Notes: a model not told the origin generated them from the sequence alone. A stretch of 64,000 nucleotides of DNA from Medicago truncatula (GCF_003473485.1 NC_053045.1:50138494-50202493); one strand, 5' to 3'. Numbered from the stretch's first letter, positions 46,991 to 59,438 are shown. Program-made: numbers and translations.

Positions 46991-49172
46991 ATTAATTTTC
47001 ATGATACTGGAGATAACATCTCTGAAATTTGGTAAACAATTTTCATGTGATATTGGAGGTTACTAGAGAAATCAATAGTGCACATTGGATGCATAATTGG
47101 ATCCATCCTCCTCCTCTGCGCCTTAAACTCAATGTTGATGGATCACATTTAAATTTAATTACGTTGATCTATTAATTATTTAAACTTAGATTATATTAGT
47201 TATTTAAAAATGTTAATATAAAATGTATGCTTTTAAACATGCTAATTGACTATTTCAGGTTTTCAAAAGGCCACTGAAATAACAAGTATGCGCTTTCATT
47301 TTAAGCAATTCTTTTCAATAAAATTTCTTTGTGAAATTTCATATTTTTTCCTATAATAAATTGATTCAAGTGAGTGAATGTTAGATCAATCAAGTTGTTG
47401 ATGCAAAGTGTGTTAACACTAAGTGCTGAAAAGTGGAAAAATGCAAGTTCTACTTACAAGACACTTTACTTGGTAATGTAATATTTTGTTTTACAAGACA
47501 CTCTACTTAATGGTTTTTCTAAAACAAATGAAAAGGCAAAATTATCTATAATTAATGTATTTCAACATAGGATGTCCATTGTGGCAATGTTTTTATCATT
47601 TAGGGGAAAAAGAGAATGACATGCTTGTGAATTTTTTTGTTCAAGTACATGCTTGTGATTTTACTTTGCCAATATAGCATAAACGGAGGAATATTATTAT
47701 GTTAATAATAAATATGATGTGACGTTAAATACAGAAATGTATTACTCCCACTGATCTCAATTACAAGTAAAAACTCATTTTTTAGAATCATTTAATAACT
47801 GATGTATTCGGCTATATTATAGTCCAGATATATTAAATTTTTAATGAATATAAAAAATCAACTTTAACTCATAATTGAGAGAGTAGTTGTGGATACTTTT
47901 TTCCTTTTCTTTATGTTTATAAACCATTCAATTTTTTTCCAATATTTTTAAAATTATATCTATAACAATATATAAAGGATGTGACAAAAAAAACCAGTGT
48001 ATAAAGAGGATTATTTATTTAGAGTTGAATTTTTTCTTTCATTTTTATCCTTCATTCAAAATATTTTATTACTTTAATAATATTATTTAAAAAAGTTGAT
48101 TTTGTGTTAGAAAAATTTAGAGGTTTCTTTAGAAAAAAATTGAAGTTTTTTTTATAGATAGATGAAATAATAAAACCATTATAAACTCACACATCTACAA
48201 AGCGGAGGTGTTGAATTTCAAACTCCATTCATGACGCCTACCCAAAAAATCATTTTTAAAAAAATAAAATAATGTTTAACTAGTTTATTTGTTACCTCCT
48301 TATTTTTGGAAAAAAAAAAGATTTTGAGAAAAGTTAATCCTAATTGATTTTTCATTTTAGAGTCAACATTTTTTTATAACACTTAAAAATGACAAAAGTA
48401 ATTTTTTTATAACACTTAAAAATGACAAAAGTAATTTTTTTTTTATAAAAAATAGATTTTTTTTCTTCTAGAAAAATCTAAAATAAATTCTTGTTGAATG
48501 TCATTAAATCAACCAACAAAGCGTCTTCACAAAAAAAAAACCAACAAAGTGTGACACAAATGATATATTTGGAGCCTTTAACCATTTAGTGTGTTCGATT
48601 TCAGGTCGATGCATAAGAAAAATCATTTGCTTGAGATAACCCCTTAAATGGATCTCTATGTCTCGAAGAGATTAATTTTCATAATTGCACGCGGATGATA
48701 CATTTAATTTACCCAAAAAAATTCTCATTAAAATAAAAACAATCCACAATAATAAGATGGACAATCGCAATGATAAGAACGATATGTGTTTTGGTGTCAT
48801 ATTTTTTCATCCAATTTTATCTTCATTTAATCAGTTTTTAACATTTATTCAATAAAATTGGAAATGCGAACAAGTTAGGGACTAAAATCAAATATTCTAC
48901 GTATTACAAGGATCAAAATCAAAATTTTTACATTTTTGCAGGGACTAAAACCAAAAAAATATTTTTACAGAGACTAAAACTAAAATGTCAGATATTTGCA
49001 GGGACTATTTTCATATTTAAACCTTATAATTAAGACAAGAAATATTAAGTTAAGGATTAATAGTGTTTGATTAATAAAATGTTTGTTTTGTTCTGTTGAC
49101 GTTGGTCCCTCCGTCTCTCCCAAAAATCGTTTAGACAGTGAAAAATACGCAATATCCAGTCTGGTCTAAAAG
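46991..49172. other. long AT-rich spacer with small repeats
   Basis: No gene is seen. A perfect 33-bp tandem duplication lies at about 48370-48435. A SINE-like remnant of the second family lies at 48155-48250. 48850-49025 has repeated 'gcagggactaaaa' phrases ending aaacctt, like one arm of a foldback MULE. Confidence 0.45.
48370..48438 (+). repeat. two-copy tandem repeat, 33-bp unit
   Basis: The phrase ataacacttaaaaatgacaa (then aagtaattttttt) occurs at 48376 and again at 48409 without change. Confidence 0.85.
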
Positions 49173-49173
49173 T

Positions 49174-49183
49174 CTATAAATAA
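49174..49183 (+). promoter_or_regulatory. candidate TATA box of SMO1
   Basis: The text ctataaataa fits the plant TATA consensus and lies about 200 bp before the SMO1 ATG, leaving a CT-rich leader. A second TATA-like tract (49285-49297) is closer to the ATG but looks like a simple repeat within the leader. A (ccat)n run is at 49232-49250. Confidence 0.45.
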
Positions 49184-49377
49184 GAGTCGTGTCCGTTTTT
49201 AAAAAATTCCCGCAAAATAACAGACGACAAACCATCCATCCATCCATCCAGCGCATCATCCACCACCACCACATACACTCTCTCTATATATATATATTAC
49301 ACGTCATTCTCCCTCTCCCCTCTTCCGCCGCCGGCAATCTCTCTGTCTAGGGTTTCTTTTCTCCGCCGCCGGCGACG

Positions 49378-52374
49378 ATGATCCCTTACCAATCTCTTCA
49401 CGACGCCGAGATCTCCCTCGGTCGTAATCTCACCTTCGCCGAAACCCTATGGTTCAACTACTCCGCTACCAAATCCGATTACTTTCTCTTCTGTCATAAC
49501 ATTCTCTTTCTCTTCCTCATCTTCTCCCTCGTTCCTCTTCCTCTCGTTTTTCTCGAAATCAAACGCTTATACCCCTTCGATGAGTACAAGATCCAACCCA
49601 AAGTTCGTTTATCTCTCCATGAAATGCTTAATTGCTATAAAGATGTCCTGAAAATGTTCTTCCTTGTTGTTGGTCCTCTTCAACTCATTTCTTACCCTTC
49701 CATCAAGGTAATCACAATCACAATTAAATTAGTTAAATCACCGTAGTTACAGTTATAATTATTTTTGTTACTGTTATGATTTTGTGTTTTTTTTATTGTA
49801 GATGATTGGAATTAGGACAGGATTGCCGTTACCGTCTGGATTTGAGATACTATCGCAATTATTGGTGTATTTTTTGGTGGAGGATTATACGAATTACTGG
49901 ATCCATAGATTTCTGCATAATAAATGGGGTTATGAAAAGATTCATCGAGTTCATCATGAATATCAAGCTCCGATTGGATTTGCGGCGCCTTATGCACATT
50001 GGGCGGAGATCTTGATTTTGGGGATTCCATCTTTTCTTGGACCGGCTATGGTTCCTGGTCACATGATTACGTTTTGGTTGTGGATTGCATTGCGCCAAGT
50101 TGAAGCCATTGATACACACAGCGGGTACTATTTCTGTCATTTTCCTTCGTTTTTTTTTTTTTGACCAAACCTTAATGAATGTCCTTTTGGAAAGTGCTTT
50201 GGATTTCAAGGATCTGTAATAGTGGGTTGCTTTTTGCTTTTATGGGGACTGAGTGAGATCTATAATTGCACACACCTTTTACTCCTTTGATTTTTTTTGT
50301 GTGTATTATTTTATTAAACTTTCATTGAGTTAATGTGATCTGTGTTTCTTAGTAAGATTATTATTAGGGATAGTAATTGCGGCTGGGGATGAGTTAACTT
50401 GCGACTTTAACAACCTTTTGCTTGTATGAGGTTGTGATACTTCAATTTTCTGACATGGAAAATGCTAGTGTTTACAAAATGATTATTAACGCAAGAATGT
50501 CAATAAATTTGATCCATCAATTTACAGCCAAATGCAGAATTATTGTTGTTTCACCCTTTCAAACAGTTAGACTTAATACTATTACTTTATGTTGAAACAA
50601 AATATTGTTGAAGGTTGCCTCTTTTTAGAACGCTTTGTATTTTATAATTAATCAAACAAGTAACAAGAAGTCCAATTGAAAGTATTCCTTGACAAACCTT
50701 TGAAAGTTTATGCTGTAGTGCATATATTGTTCTTGACTACACCAAGAAGTAAATCTTTCCGGCATTTTCTATCTCAACGGTGTAGAAACTTAATTTTGTC
50801 AAGGACAGACCTTTTACAAGTTTTGTCTCTGACAATCTAAGACAGAAGTTGTTCTTAACTATGAATCTCTCTGGTGTTTGCCATCTCACTCAAATGCATA
50901 TGCATATTCATGTACATAATGATATACATACACATACATATAACATATACACTTACACATATGGTTGAAATATTTTTGTCCTTTATCTTTTACCTAATAT
51001 TTGTTTCGGTCTTAAGATTCATTTTCATCCTTTATCTTTTCTAAATTGATCATTGTTAATCCTTTTCTCATGAAAACTTAAATATGAAATGGAAAGAAAA
51101 ACAAATGCTAACTTGGCAAATGTTGTCCTGTTTAAATTGTCTTTAAATGGTTTATAGCCGTCTTTATATTATTCTCTTTACTTGGTGATTTTGTTGAAGA
51201 AAAAATTTGAAGGACAATTTAGGGACTTTGGATGCCATGCCAGTTGGGACAATAAGTATGCCACCTCATACAACCATTGCTAAGTCAACATTTTTCAAGT
51301 TCATATTTAACATACCACAAGAAAAGGACAAAAGTTTACTCACTTTGAAAAGATAAAGGACCAAAATGATTATTAGGAAAAAGATAAAGGACGTAAAATG
51401 TATTTTAGCGTATACATATACATGTGTTATGTACTTATACATAATATAGTTGAATGTAAAAATTGTAGTAGTTCGACCAATTCCTATAATTTGCTTCTAC
51501 AGTTAATTGCTATAATTTTTTATACATAATACAATTGAATGTAAAAATTGTAGGCCCAAAATATTGATGCTGTAGTTGTTTATATCAATAGATTGTCTTA
51601 CTATATCTGGTTAGTGATTAGGCTTGCTGAGGCCGTGCTTATATATGGTGGATTGTCTTAAAAATAGTGATTATATCTGGTGGAATATCCAGGCCGTACT
51701 TGCAACTTGAATTTGAAATAATTGCCGATCTTGTTCATTAGATAGATATTTACTCACCATTCTTCTCCAGTTTCTGCATGGAAATTTGGTACCCGACTTT
51801 TATGTTTGATTGCTTTACTTATCATATGTCAGGTATGACTTCCCCTGGAATCCCACAAAATACATTCCATTTTATGGTGGCGCTGAGCATCACGATTACC
51901 ATCATTATGTTGGAGGACAAAGCCAGAGCAATTTTGCATCAGTTTTCACATATTGTGATTACATCTATGGAACAGACAAGGTTAGATCATGATTCTGGAA
52001 TTCTTCTGCTTAACATAAATATCTGTGTAATTTTCTCCACATGTGAAATTGATTTGCAATGGTTTTGCTTTGTTTGTCACAGGGTTTTCGGTATCAGAAG
52101 AAGATACTTCAAAAGGTAAGTTTATTAAGCATTGTCATTGAGAACTGTGATTTGCTTGTTGTGGCTTTAATTAGCTTAAGAGCAGTTCCATTTTGCTCAA
52201 ACTCCTTCCTCATTTTTCATTTTGTTTAGTATACTATAGAATATGCAATGACTGACCTTTTTCCCCACGTCATTGTCCTTTTCTGAATTGATTTAGCTGA
52301 AGGAAGATTCGACAAATGGTGCTGCGCAGAATGGAAGATCATACAGTGAACAGGAAAATTATAAATCTGAATGA
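49378..52374 (+). CDS. SMO1: methylsterol monooxygenase 1 (sterol C4-methyl oxidase), five exons, 303 aa
   Basis: Exons 49378-49707, 49802-50124, 51833-51980, 52083-52115, 52297-52374; GT-AG introns, 912 nt with stop. The enzyme removes the first C4 methyl group of 4,4-dimethyl sterols in the ER, with O2 and reductant from cytochrome b5. Three metal-binding histidine boxes are visible: HRFLH (145-149), HRVHH (158-162) and HDYHH (238-242). The N-terminal part has a membrane hairpin ([20 protein letters not shown]). The start [20 protein letters not shown] and the overall text match plant SMO1 (4,4-dimethyl class) better than SMO2; Arabidopsis SMO1-1 has 298 residues. The C-terminus ([10 protein letters not shown]) lacks a clear KKXX signal. 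Intron 2 (1.7 kb) hosts an inverted-repeat insertion. Confidence 0.95.
50963..51415. mobile_element. foldback element in SMO1 intron 2
   Basis: Left ttttgtcctttatcttttac and right complement (acgtcctttatctttttcct) are inverted arms, each with a second similar phrase inside (ccttaatcctttatctttt-type, facing ggaccaaaatgattattagg). This is the MULE-like foldback layout. It sits well inside the intron, away from both splice sites. Confidence 0.55.
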
Positions 52375-53426
52375 TACAGAAGCTTTTTAGGTGGTTTATG
52401 TTGTATGTTGGTCTTTTGAAACTACCAAAATTTCTTGTAGACATATAAATAGTACTAGTAAAATAGATGTCTTTGGTTAGCTTCAGGATGAAGACTAGTA
52501 GAACAGGGCTTTACGAATTGTGATTTTGTTTTACAAGAGTGGGTTGGGGAAGAAATTTTTATGGTGTCATGTTTTGGAATTCGAACATTCGGTTTAGCTT
52601 CATGTCTATGTAAGAATGATCATTTCCCTGTGGATTGTAAATTCTGGCAATGTGAAACAGACTTCCTCCTCTGGGTTGCAATTCAAAAAGCATAATAAAA
52701 TTTGGAAGTTCAGTTTTATGTAATAGCTTGTTCATGCACAGGTGTATGCCCCTTTTCCAATCTAGTCTACAAACAGGAGCAAGTCCTGATGGATTGAGTC
52801 CAAGAGAACCCAGAAATGAACTACTCAACGAGTAACATTGGAATATATATCCAGTAAAAAAATCATTAGAAAGTACTATTCCTAACATTTTATTATATAT
52901 GAATAGCAGAATGATAAATGATTATTTAGTCTCTTGTATAAGTCTATACTAGTACTACTATTAAAAATGATTAACGGCCATTTAATGTTTTCAGATTTAT
53001 CATGAAACGCATAAAAATCATTCTGTGCATTTTTACAAGCATGTTATATTTGTTATGCTGTAAATTGTTATATATATATGAAACCTACAGCTTAAAATTT
53101 GATTGTCGTTATTACTTGAAACATCGATTTTTCTCAAGAACTTTGAGACTCTAATGAGGTAGATTAAAATAGTGAAAGTATACGATGAAAGTAACCTATT
53201 TACTTGCTGTTAAAGATAAATAAATTTAAAAATTGAAACTATTACTTTCCATGATCACATTTATTAACAAACGGGTGATATCATCATATGGTTTACTCTC
53301 ATTTTATCTTCAGGACGTTACCAGCATACAGTATTGTGTAGTTGTAACCTAAGAACAAATATAAATTTGAAGAACTGCATAGTTTCTTTACCTTCTAATA
53401 AGGTTAATAGAAAATAATAAACATTA
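52375..53426. other. SMO1 3' UTR and spacer to the tRNA
   Basis: The first part is the likely 3' UTR of SMO1. The rest is AT-rich; minus-strand frames at 52226-52888 are shadows of this non-coding region. Confidence 0.45.
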
Positions 53427-53499
53427 GCCCGTCTAGCTCAGTTGGTAGAGCGCAAGGCTCTTAACCTTGTGGTCGTGGGTTCGAGCCCCACGGTGGGCG
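53427..53499 (+). tRNA. tRNA-Lys (anticodon CUU)
   Basis: A 73-base cloverleaf: acceptor gcccgtc pairs with ggtgggc (discriminator g at 53499), D-arm with tagctcagttggtaga (A box), anticodon stem caagg/ccttg around ctcttaa with CTT anticodon, T-arm with ggttcgagcc (B box). CCA is not encoded, as in nuclear genes. A long T-run starting at 53500 is the RNA polymerase III terminator. It is the only tRNA gene in the window that folds fully. Confidence 0.97.
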
Positions 53500-54101
53500 T
53501 TTTTTTTTTTTGTTTTTTAACCATTTTTTTTTTTTATGAACCACCTGACAGACAGAGAAAACAAAAGCCCACAAACATTTTGGGCTTAAAACAATGCCCA
53601 ACACATTTCTGAATCATCAACCACACATATTTTTTGGGAACCTATTTATTAAGTTTAATTTTCACACTGCCTATTTATTAGTATGTATTAACTTCAAAAT
53701 TTTAGTTGCTGAGAAAAAAAACATGTATTTCCAACCCCATTGCTGCTAAGTCTAGGTAACATTTTTTGCATTAAAGTTTCATGGAAAAAAAATCAAAATT
53801 ACATATTGATTTGGCATTGAGGATGGTCAACTACATGAAAAAAGTTTCTGAAAAATGCAGGCACTCTTATAGCAAAACATAGAGCCATTGCCAGAAACAC
53901 AGCTAAATGTGACCCGATTAATGGGACCAACAACAATCACATGGTTATGTGCCCAGCTGTTTCTAATCTTAAGTTTTTCATTTTATAAAAGTTTATTTAT
54001 TATCAAAGATTTTAGCCCATTTTTGCTGCTACTTTTTTATAAAGTCAGTGATATTGCAAATATGCTTTCTCAAATTTTCATACTTTTTTGGTCTTTTTTT
54101 T
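53500..54101. other. Pol III terminator T-run then AT-rich spacer
   Basis: The T-run 53500-53510 ends tRNA transcription. No gene is seen after it; the frame at 53888-54166 shows no family resemblance. Confidence 0.45.
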
Positions 54102-54510
54102 GGGAACTTCTATGGTACACTCACAATTTTGAGTGTACCGGTACTCTTGTTTTACAAAATATATAAATTAACGATCACTTTAATGAAATAAAAAGATATT
54201 TGTCAATATTTATATTTTATAAAACATCATTTCATAAGAAAAATCATCATTTCATTGTTTATAAGGATCATATTAAAAAATTTACATTTTGTCATAAAAA
54301 ATAATCAATATTCATTGTTATGAGTAATAAAAATTCTTAAAAATTAAATTTTATTTCGTCGAAGCTTTTGGTAAATAAAATTTAATTCTCTTAGTTGTCA
54401 ATGATAGAAAATAATTATTTTTCTTCAAAAAAACAACTCATTTATTATTAATTTTACGACTTGATGTACCGATACATCCAAATTTATTGGGTGTACCATA
54501 GAATTTGCCC
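54102..54510. mobile_element. 409-bp inverted-repeat element
   Basis: Left gggaacttctatggtacact and right complement (gggcaaattctatggtacac) form terminal inverted repeats. Both arms continue with ggtac phrases (gtgtaccggtac against gtaccgatacatcc). AT-rich interior, no coding sequence. Target duplication not resolved because the flanks are T-rich; a MULE-type MITE is likely. Confidence 0.65.
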
Positions 54511-55306
54511 TTCTTTTTTCAAGGCATAATATCATTACAAATATCAGTTTCTCAATAATTTTCATATACGTGGGTGAGAATCACTGCTTGTCTGCTTCAC
54601 TCAAGTCCATAACCAAAATTGACATTGGTCTGTTAAGGATCAAGCTCCTCTAAACCAATTCACTTTATAATGCAAAGTGAGTAGTATGAGTATCAGTTGT
54701 TAATAACCATATCAATGGTTGATATTGTATAGCAAAGACAATGGTCAATTTCCTCTAAATCAATTCTCTTTAGAGAGAAAAATGTGTAGTATCCATCATA
54801 AATAAACAAATCAATATGATCATGTTAACAAATGTTCTAATAATATGAATTAAGTTTTATCATGAACCACTTGAATAAGATAATAATCCAAAAATTACGA
54901 ATGAAGCTGAATCTTTAGCAACCTATGGACTTGGTTTATATAACGACTTGAATTTTGTTGCAAACATCATGAAATGAGTTATGAAATGAGTTATAACTTT
55001 TTTATTTTAATTTTACCTTTTATTTGAAAAAGCAACAATAAAGCATCGATAGTTATGATTTTCTGCAGCATATATATGTATAGGCAGCCAATCACTCATC
55101 ATCCACAAATTCCACTTCCCGTTGTTATCAACTAGATCCAAAAAGATTACGAGCTATCCAATTTGAAGTCCACGCATCAATTGTTCACCACTACCAACTA
55201 TCCAAAAATCAGAACTAGACATACTTACTAGGCCACAATTTGACCAACAGACATGCATTACCAACTCAAATCAATACATGTTCATAGTAATCATAAACAA
55301 AATAAA
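54511..55306. other. no gene seen
   Basis: AT-rich spacer with two near-identical phrases (aaccaattcactttataatg near 54653 and aatcaattctctttagagag near 54758). Nothing else supported. Confidence 0.4.
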
Positions 55307-55445
55307 CTCATTTGGGGTTGGCCTAGTGGTTGACTTGGGATCTTAGAGTTTGCTCCTCTAAAGGTCTCGGGTTCGATTCCCTCTAGTGAGTGGTATAATT
55401 GGTCATTAGTCGATTCTTGGATCGGATACCGAGAAGATAAAAAAT
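55307..55445 (+). mobile_element. Au-like SINE (tRNA-derived)
   Basis: The text ggttggcctagtggttgac (A-box), ctcgggttcgattccctc (B-box) and a following ggatcggataccgag then an A-run match the layout of the plant Au SINE family. Target duplication not resolved. Confidence 0.7.
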
Positions 55446-57100
55446 GTGAATTCTATATATGATTTTACTTTAAAAGATGGACCAAAAGTGAAGATAGAAA
55501 ATTTTAGAGGAACTAAAAGTTGAAGAAATTTTTTAAAGAGACTACAACAAAAAGTTGACATATTTATAGGGACCTAAAATATATTTAACCTAAAAATTAT
55601 CAACCTTGCTTCCCCAACATTGCTTGATTCAACTCGTAGAGATCACGAAGGTTCATGACTCCTAATTTCTTTTGCATGTTACTGGAGATTATCTAGTCCT
55701 TCTACGCATAAGATAAAGAGATTCAGTGAGAGGGGATCCTAAGTTGTTAATCGTAAGCTTGCATGTCATTGTTATTTTGCTATCAATTACTATTTGAACA
55801 CCTTTTGTTTATCTACATTAAGAGTTAGAAATACTCTATTTTCAACGCATTTTTTAACATTCACTCTTTCACCGCATAAAATATTTGTAGATTCCACCAC
55901 TTTAAGTGAGATCAATTTTCAAAATATAAAACTTACGCTAATTTGAACTGATTAAAAGTAAGTACTATTACCACTACTCTTAATCTTATCTACACTTATT
56001 TAACATTTCATTTTCTCTATATTTCTTTCTTCTTATCACCATATATACCATCATTCTATCTATCTCTTTATCTCTCTAGGTGCATTATAAATTTTGAGTG
56101 TCTATTGATTTTTTTTTCTTATTGCTATTGACCATAGTTTACACTCTTTTTTTGTCAAAACTATATTTTATTGTTGACTAAAAACTACATCCACACTTGT
56201 AAAATAAAAGGTACTAAAGTTTAGGAACATTCATTAATTTTGATTGGACATTACTTTTCCTATCCTACGAGTTTCTCTGAATTATTTTAACGTATTTTGA
56301 AGATTTTTATAGGATGTTTATGTCATTTGAACTATATAATTTGAACAAAGTAGGGCGCGCAAAAAGTCAATAGTGCGGAAAAAGAATGAGTCATTTAGAT
56401 TTCCCCAATGCAATTAAGTCACTTGGACTTTTCCTAAGTTGTTTGGGCTAGTCATAAAAAAATTCAGTTGGGATTTGGGCTTTGCCCACCTACAAATGAA
56501 GACTATTATTTTTTCCACCCTAGCATATACTCGTGTGTCCTATTTTTTTTTTTCGAAAATATCCTTTGTTTGGATTCTAAAATCCGAAATAGATTCTTAG
56601 GTATTTTCAGATTTTAGAATCCGAAACAATGCGAACTGCACAAAAACTGTGTTGTATTTGATATCAAAGGTCTTTGCTGACCACCGTCGAATCCCCGCAT
56701 AAACTCCTATAATACTAAAAAAAAATTAAGAAAAAGTAAGAAATGATGGGAGGTGAAGAATGAATGAAATTGTTGAAGCATGAAAGCTATTTATAGTCAT
56801 AAACCTATCCTAGATTGTAATTATAGTCAAAGGAAACTTTTTTCAATGCTTCAACTGACCAAAAATGTATTAAACACGGTCTGGGAGGTTTCAAATTATA
56901 CAATCTAATCGCACATCGTAGGGATCATGGCATGAGTCACAGTCGAGTACTATGTATACACAAATCATGTAATCCAGATCCTCTGATCGGATCCCAAAAC
57001 AATAACCAATTTTCTGTTGGCCGGTTAAGCTCTCCCACTTTTGGCCCATGAAACCTCCACGTAAAGCCAATTTGAAACACAAATAAATAAACTAATAAAT
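55446..57100. other. no gene supported
   Basis: AT-rich spacer. 55450-55590 has foldback-arm-type text ('gggacctaaaatatatttaa'). The pair gattctaaaatccg / ttttagaatccgaa (56573 and 56612) is a small inverted repeat. The minus-strand frame 56891-57082 has no recognised family. Confidence 0.4.
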
Positions 57101-57310
57101 ATATAACAATTCATTTAATCATTTAACATTATAAAATTATTCACTTAATCACTTAAGACTAAACGTTGTAAACATTTAATAACTTAAATACTTAATCAAT
57201 TAACACTAAAATATTTAATCACGTAATCACTTAACACATAAACATCTAATCACATAATCACTTAACACTATGCAAAATTACTTAAGCACCGAACATTTAA
57301 CACTATATAT
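57100..57310. repeat. irregular tandem repeat of an AT-rich 'taatcacttaa' motif
   Basis: The phrases catttaatcatttaac, cacttaatcacttaa, catttaataacttaaa and catttaatcacgtaatcact recur about ten times with small changes across 200 bp. Confidence 0.7.
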
Positions 57311-57403
57311 CAATAATTTTATAGTGATATTAAACAATTGATAATAACGTAAAATACTTTATAACACTTGACAAATAAAAATTTAAAAGAATAAAAACAG
57401 TTA

Positions 57404-57530
57404 GAATCATGTCGAAGGAACTCGGCAAAATGACCCCGTAACTTCGGGAGAAGGGGTGCTTTCCTATTTTTTGATTAGGAAAGCGGCACATACCAGGGGG
57501 TAGCAACTGTTTATTAGAAACACAGGACTC
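57404..57530 (+). pseudogene. nuclear insertion of mitochondrial 26S rRNA (NUMT)
   Basis: The text atgtcgaaggaactcggcaa, then aatgaccccgtaacttcggg, agaaggggtgctttcctatt, gattaggaaagcggcacata and ccagggggtagcaactgttt is the conserved region of plant mitochondrial large-subunit rRNA (rrn26), differing at only a few bases from what I know of it. Similarity stops near 57530 (cacaggactc). At 127 bp it is a fragment, not a working rRNA. The minus-strand open frame 57330-57584 is an artefact across it. Confidence 0.85.
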
Positions 57531-58640
57531 ATTACTAGTGTTTGTCCAGAACGACAGTACAACATGACACACGTATCTGAACAAGACTGATCGATCCTCA
57601 AGACTAGAGCTGTCAAAATGGGCCGACCCGTTTAGCCCGATTAATTATAGGGTTTGGACCTTAAATATTCAGCCCGAATTTTTATAGGGATTTTTAGACC
57701 GGTACCCATTAGGGCTAGCCCGTTAACCCGCATAACAAAACAATCCTATAAATTATATATATATTTCAAATAATTCTTTACTTAGTTGATTATCAAAGTA
57801 AAAAATAAAAGTGAAAATTCAATGAATTAACACACAAATATAAAAGTAATATTCACTCGTTTCGTTATTTATAATTTTAAAGATCGAATATATAAATATC
57901 TATAACCATAACGTAGGTAATTTATTTAAAATTGATTTCCTTGCCGTTTTAGTTTACGACGCTTGTACGAAAAATATTATTTATAAGAAACTTTATAGGA
58001 GTATTTTATAAGGAATTTTTAATATGGGTCGGCCCGTTTAGCCCGTGAACCATGTAAGGCCGGACTCGGGTAGTATATTTCAAGCCCGTTTTCAACCGGG
58101 CTTTTTGGCCCGACCCGATAAAGCCCAAAGCCTGTTAGGACCGACCCTAAACGGGTCAGGTAGCCCGTTTTGACAGCTCTACTCAAGACCTCCAGGAAAG
58201 GGATGCCCTACAGGGAAGGCATCTGTGGCGTCCTCCATTACCTCATCGCCATCATGATCCTCGTGTACCTTCGGCTATGGCGTCTGAAAATAAGGATCCT
58301 CTGGCCCATCAACATAGTGCTTCTCCGCATGACCGTAACCGATGTCCTGAGTCTCATACACTTGTTGTTGTGTAGGATCAAGCGCATGCGACTGTGCATG
58401 TGAGCCCTTCGCACCATCCGAGTTCTTACTCCCCCTCTTAGGTATATGAGGGTTTGTCGCCATCCTCTCCTGCCTATCACGATTAGTCATAGTCTTCATA
58501 CCGAGTCGAATTCTACGCGGGTTCCCAGATATATCTGCACCATAACAAAAAGCAAAAAAATCATTGAAATATTTATTTAGGTATTTTATCAAACACCTTG
58601 AGTGCAAAAGATAAAACAATGAGTCACTGTGTTGATTCAA
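57531..58640 (-). pseudogene. plant-mobile-domain (PMD)-like gene fragment, split by an hAT element
   Basis: On the minus strand, from 58640 down, the frame reads GNPRRIRLGMKTMTNRDRQE, then ALDPTQQQVYETQDIGYGHA, YVDGPEDPYFQTP and a stop. In the next frame part, VGHPFPGGL reaches the hAT border at 58190. After removing the hAT element the reading resumes as EDRSVLFRYVCHVVLSFW (57596-57540). The FPGG...D.S.L..Y..H....W order resembles the start of the plant mobile domain (serine/threonine phosphatase 7 long-form-like, aminotransferase-like) proteins abundant in Medicago. At least one stop, the insertion and the abrupt end at the NUMT make it a pseudogene. Family call is by recognition. Confidence 0.5.
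57597..58189. mobile_element. non-autonomous hAT element, 577 bp, perfect 8-bp target-site duplication
   Basis: The element 57605-58181 has inverted ends tagagctgtcaaaatgggcc and the complement of the right end (tagagctgtcaaaacgggct). It is flanked by identical ctcaagac (57597-57604 and 58182-58189). An 8-bp duplication with short inverted ends starting tag/cag is diagnostic of hAT. Subterminal regions carry many 'gcccgtt/aacgggc' repeats, probable transposase-binding sites. There is no transposase. Confidence 0.92.
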
Positions 58641-59438
58641 CTTCTACACAACCATATTGTATATAAACTTACTTTAAACAACATTCACAACAACAACATT
58701 CAATTTGTTAGTTTATGATGTTATAAAATAGATTTTTAAACTAACCTTAAAAATAGATTTTTAAACTAACCCTAAATACTACCATTTTACTAAAATTAAC
58801 AACAACAAAAAACCATATACAACCTACATTGTATATCAATAGTATTAGATGTACTTGTGATTTTGTTGAAGAGATTTGAATGATTTTCATGAAAATGAGG
58901 ATTGAAGAAATATCGTAGAGAGTTTATAGCAATGTAGTTAACTGTTATTGTCTTCTAGAGTATGTCCAGATCGCAACTATAGTTAACTAATTAACAAACA
59001 ATAGTTAACGACCGCTGAAAAAATGAAATGGTGGTTAACTATCGTCAATGACAAAAGTTTCATTTCAATGTGTTTTTTAGCAAAACGATAGGTTAGAAAA
59101 GCAATTTTCTAAATGAATATTCCTTGACAAAGCAAATCTATTTTTAATCTAATATAATGACGTCAGGCATTGCACTTTTAAACTGTCATCCTTGTCTGAG
59201 TGTACAGTTCCTCGTTTGGAATTCAATAAATTCCACAATGTCCCGTTCTGAATATACATCCAATAACAAACGTCGTTTACCGTAAAAAAAAAAAAAAAAT
59301 AATCAACAAACAAACGTCAGAAGAGAAAGTAATTAAAAAAACGTCACAAGAGAAAAGCTCAACCATAAACAAATAAAATATACGCCCAAAAGCACTTATA
59401 TCGAGGAGAAATGATATTTATAAAATCACTTTCTAATA
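58641..59438. other. no gene seen
   Basis: AT-rich spacer with a short inverted pair around gttaact (58930-59042) and an A-run at 59284-59299. Confidence 0.4.

Noticed and set aside
57330-57584. 84-codon minus-strand protein
   Set aside because: The frame crosses a mitochondrial rRNA fragment and a PMD-like remnant; it is a chance composite.
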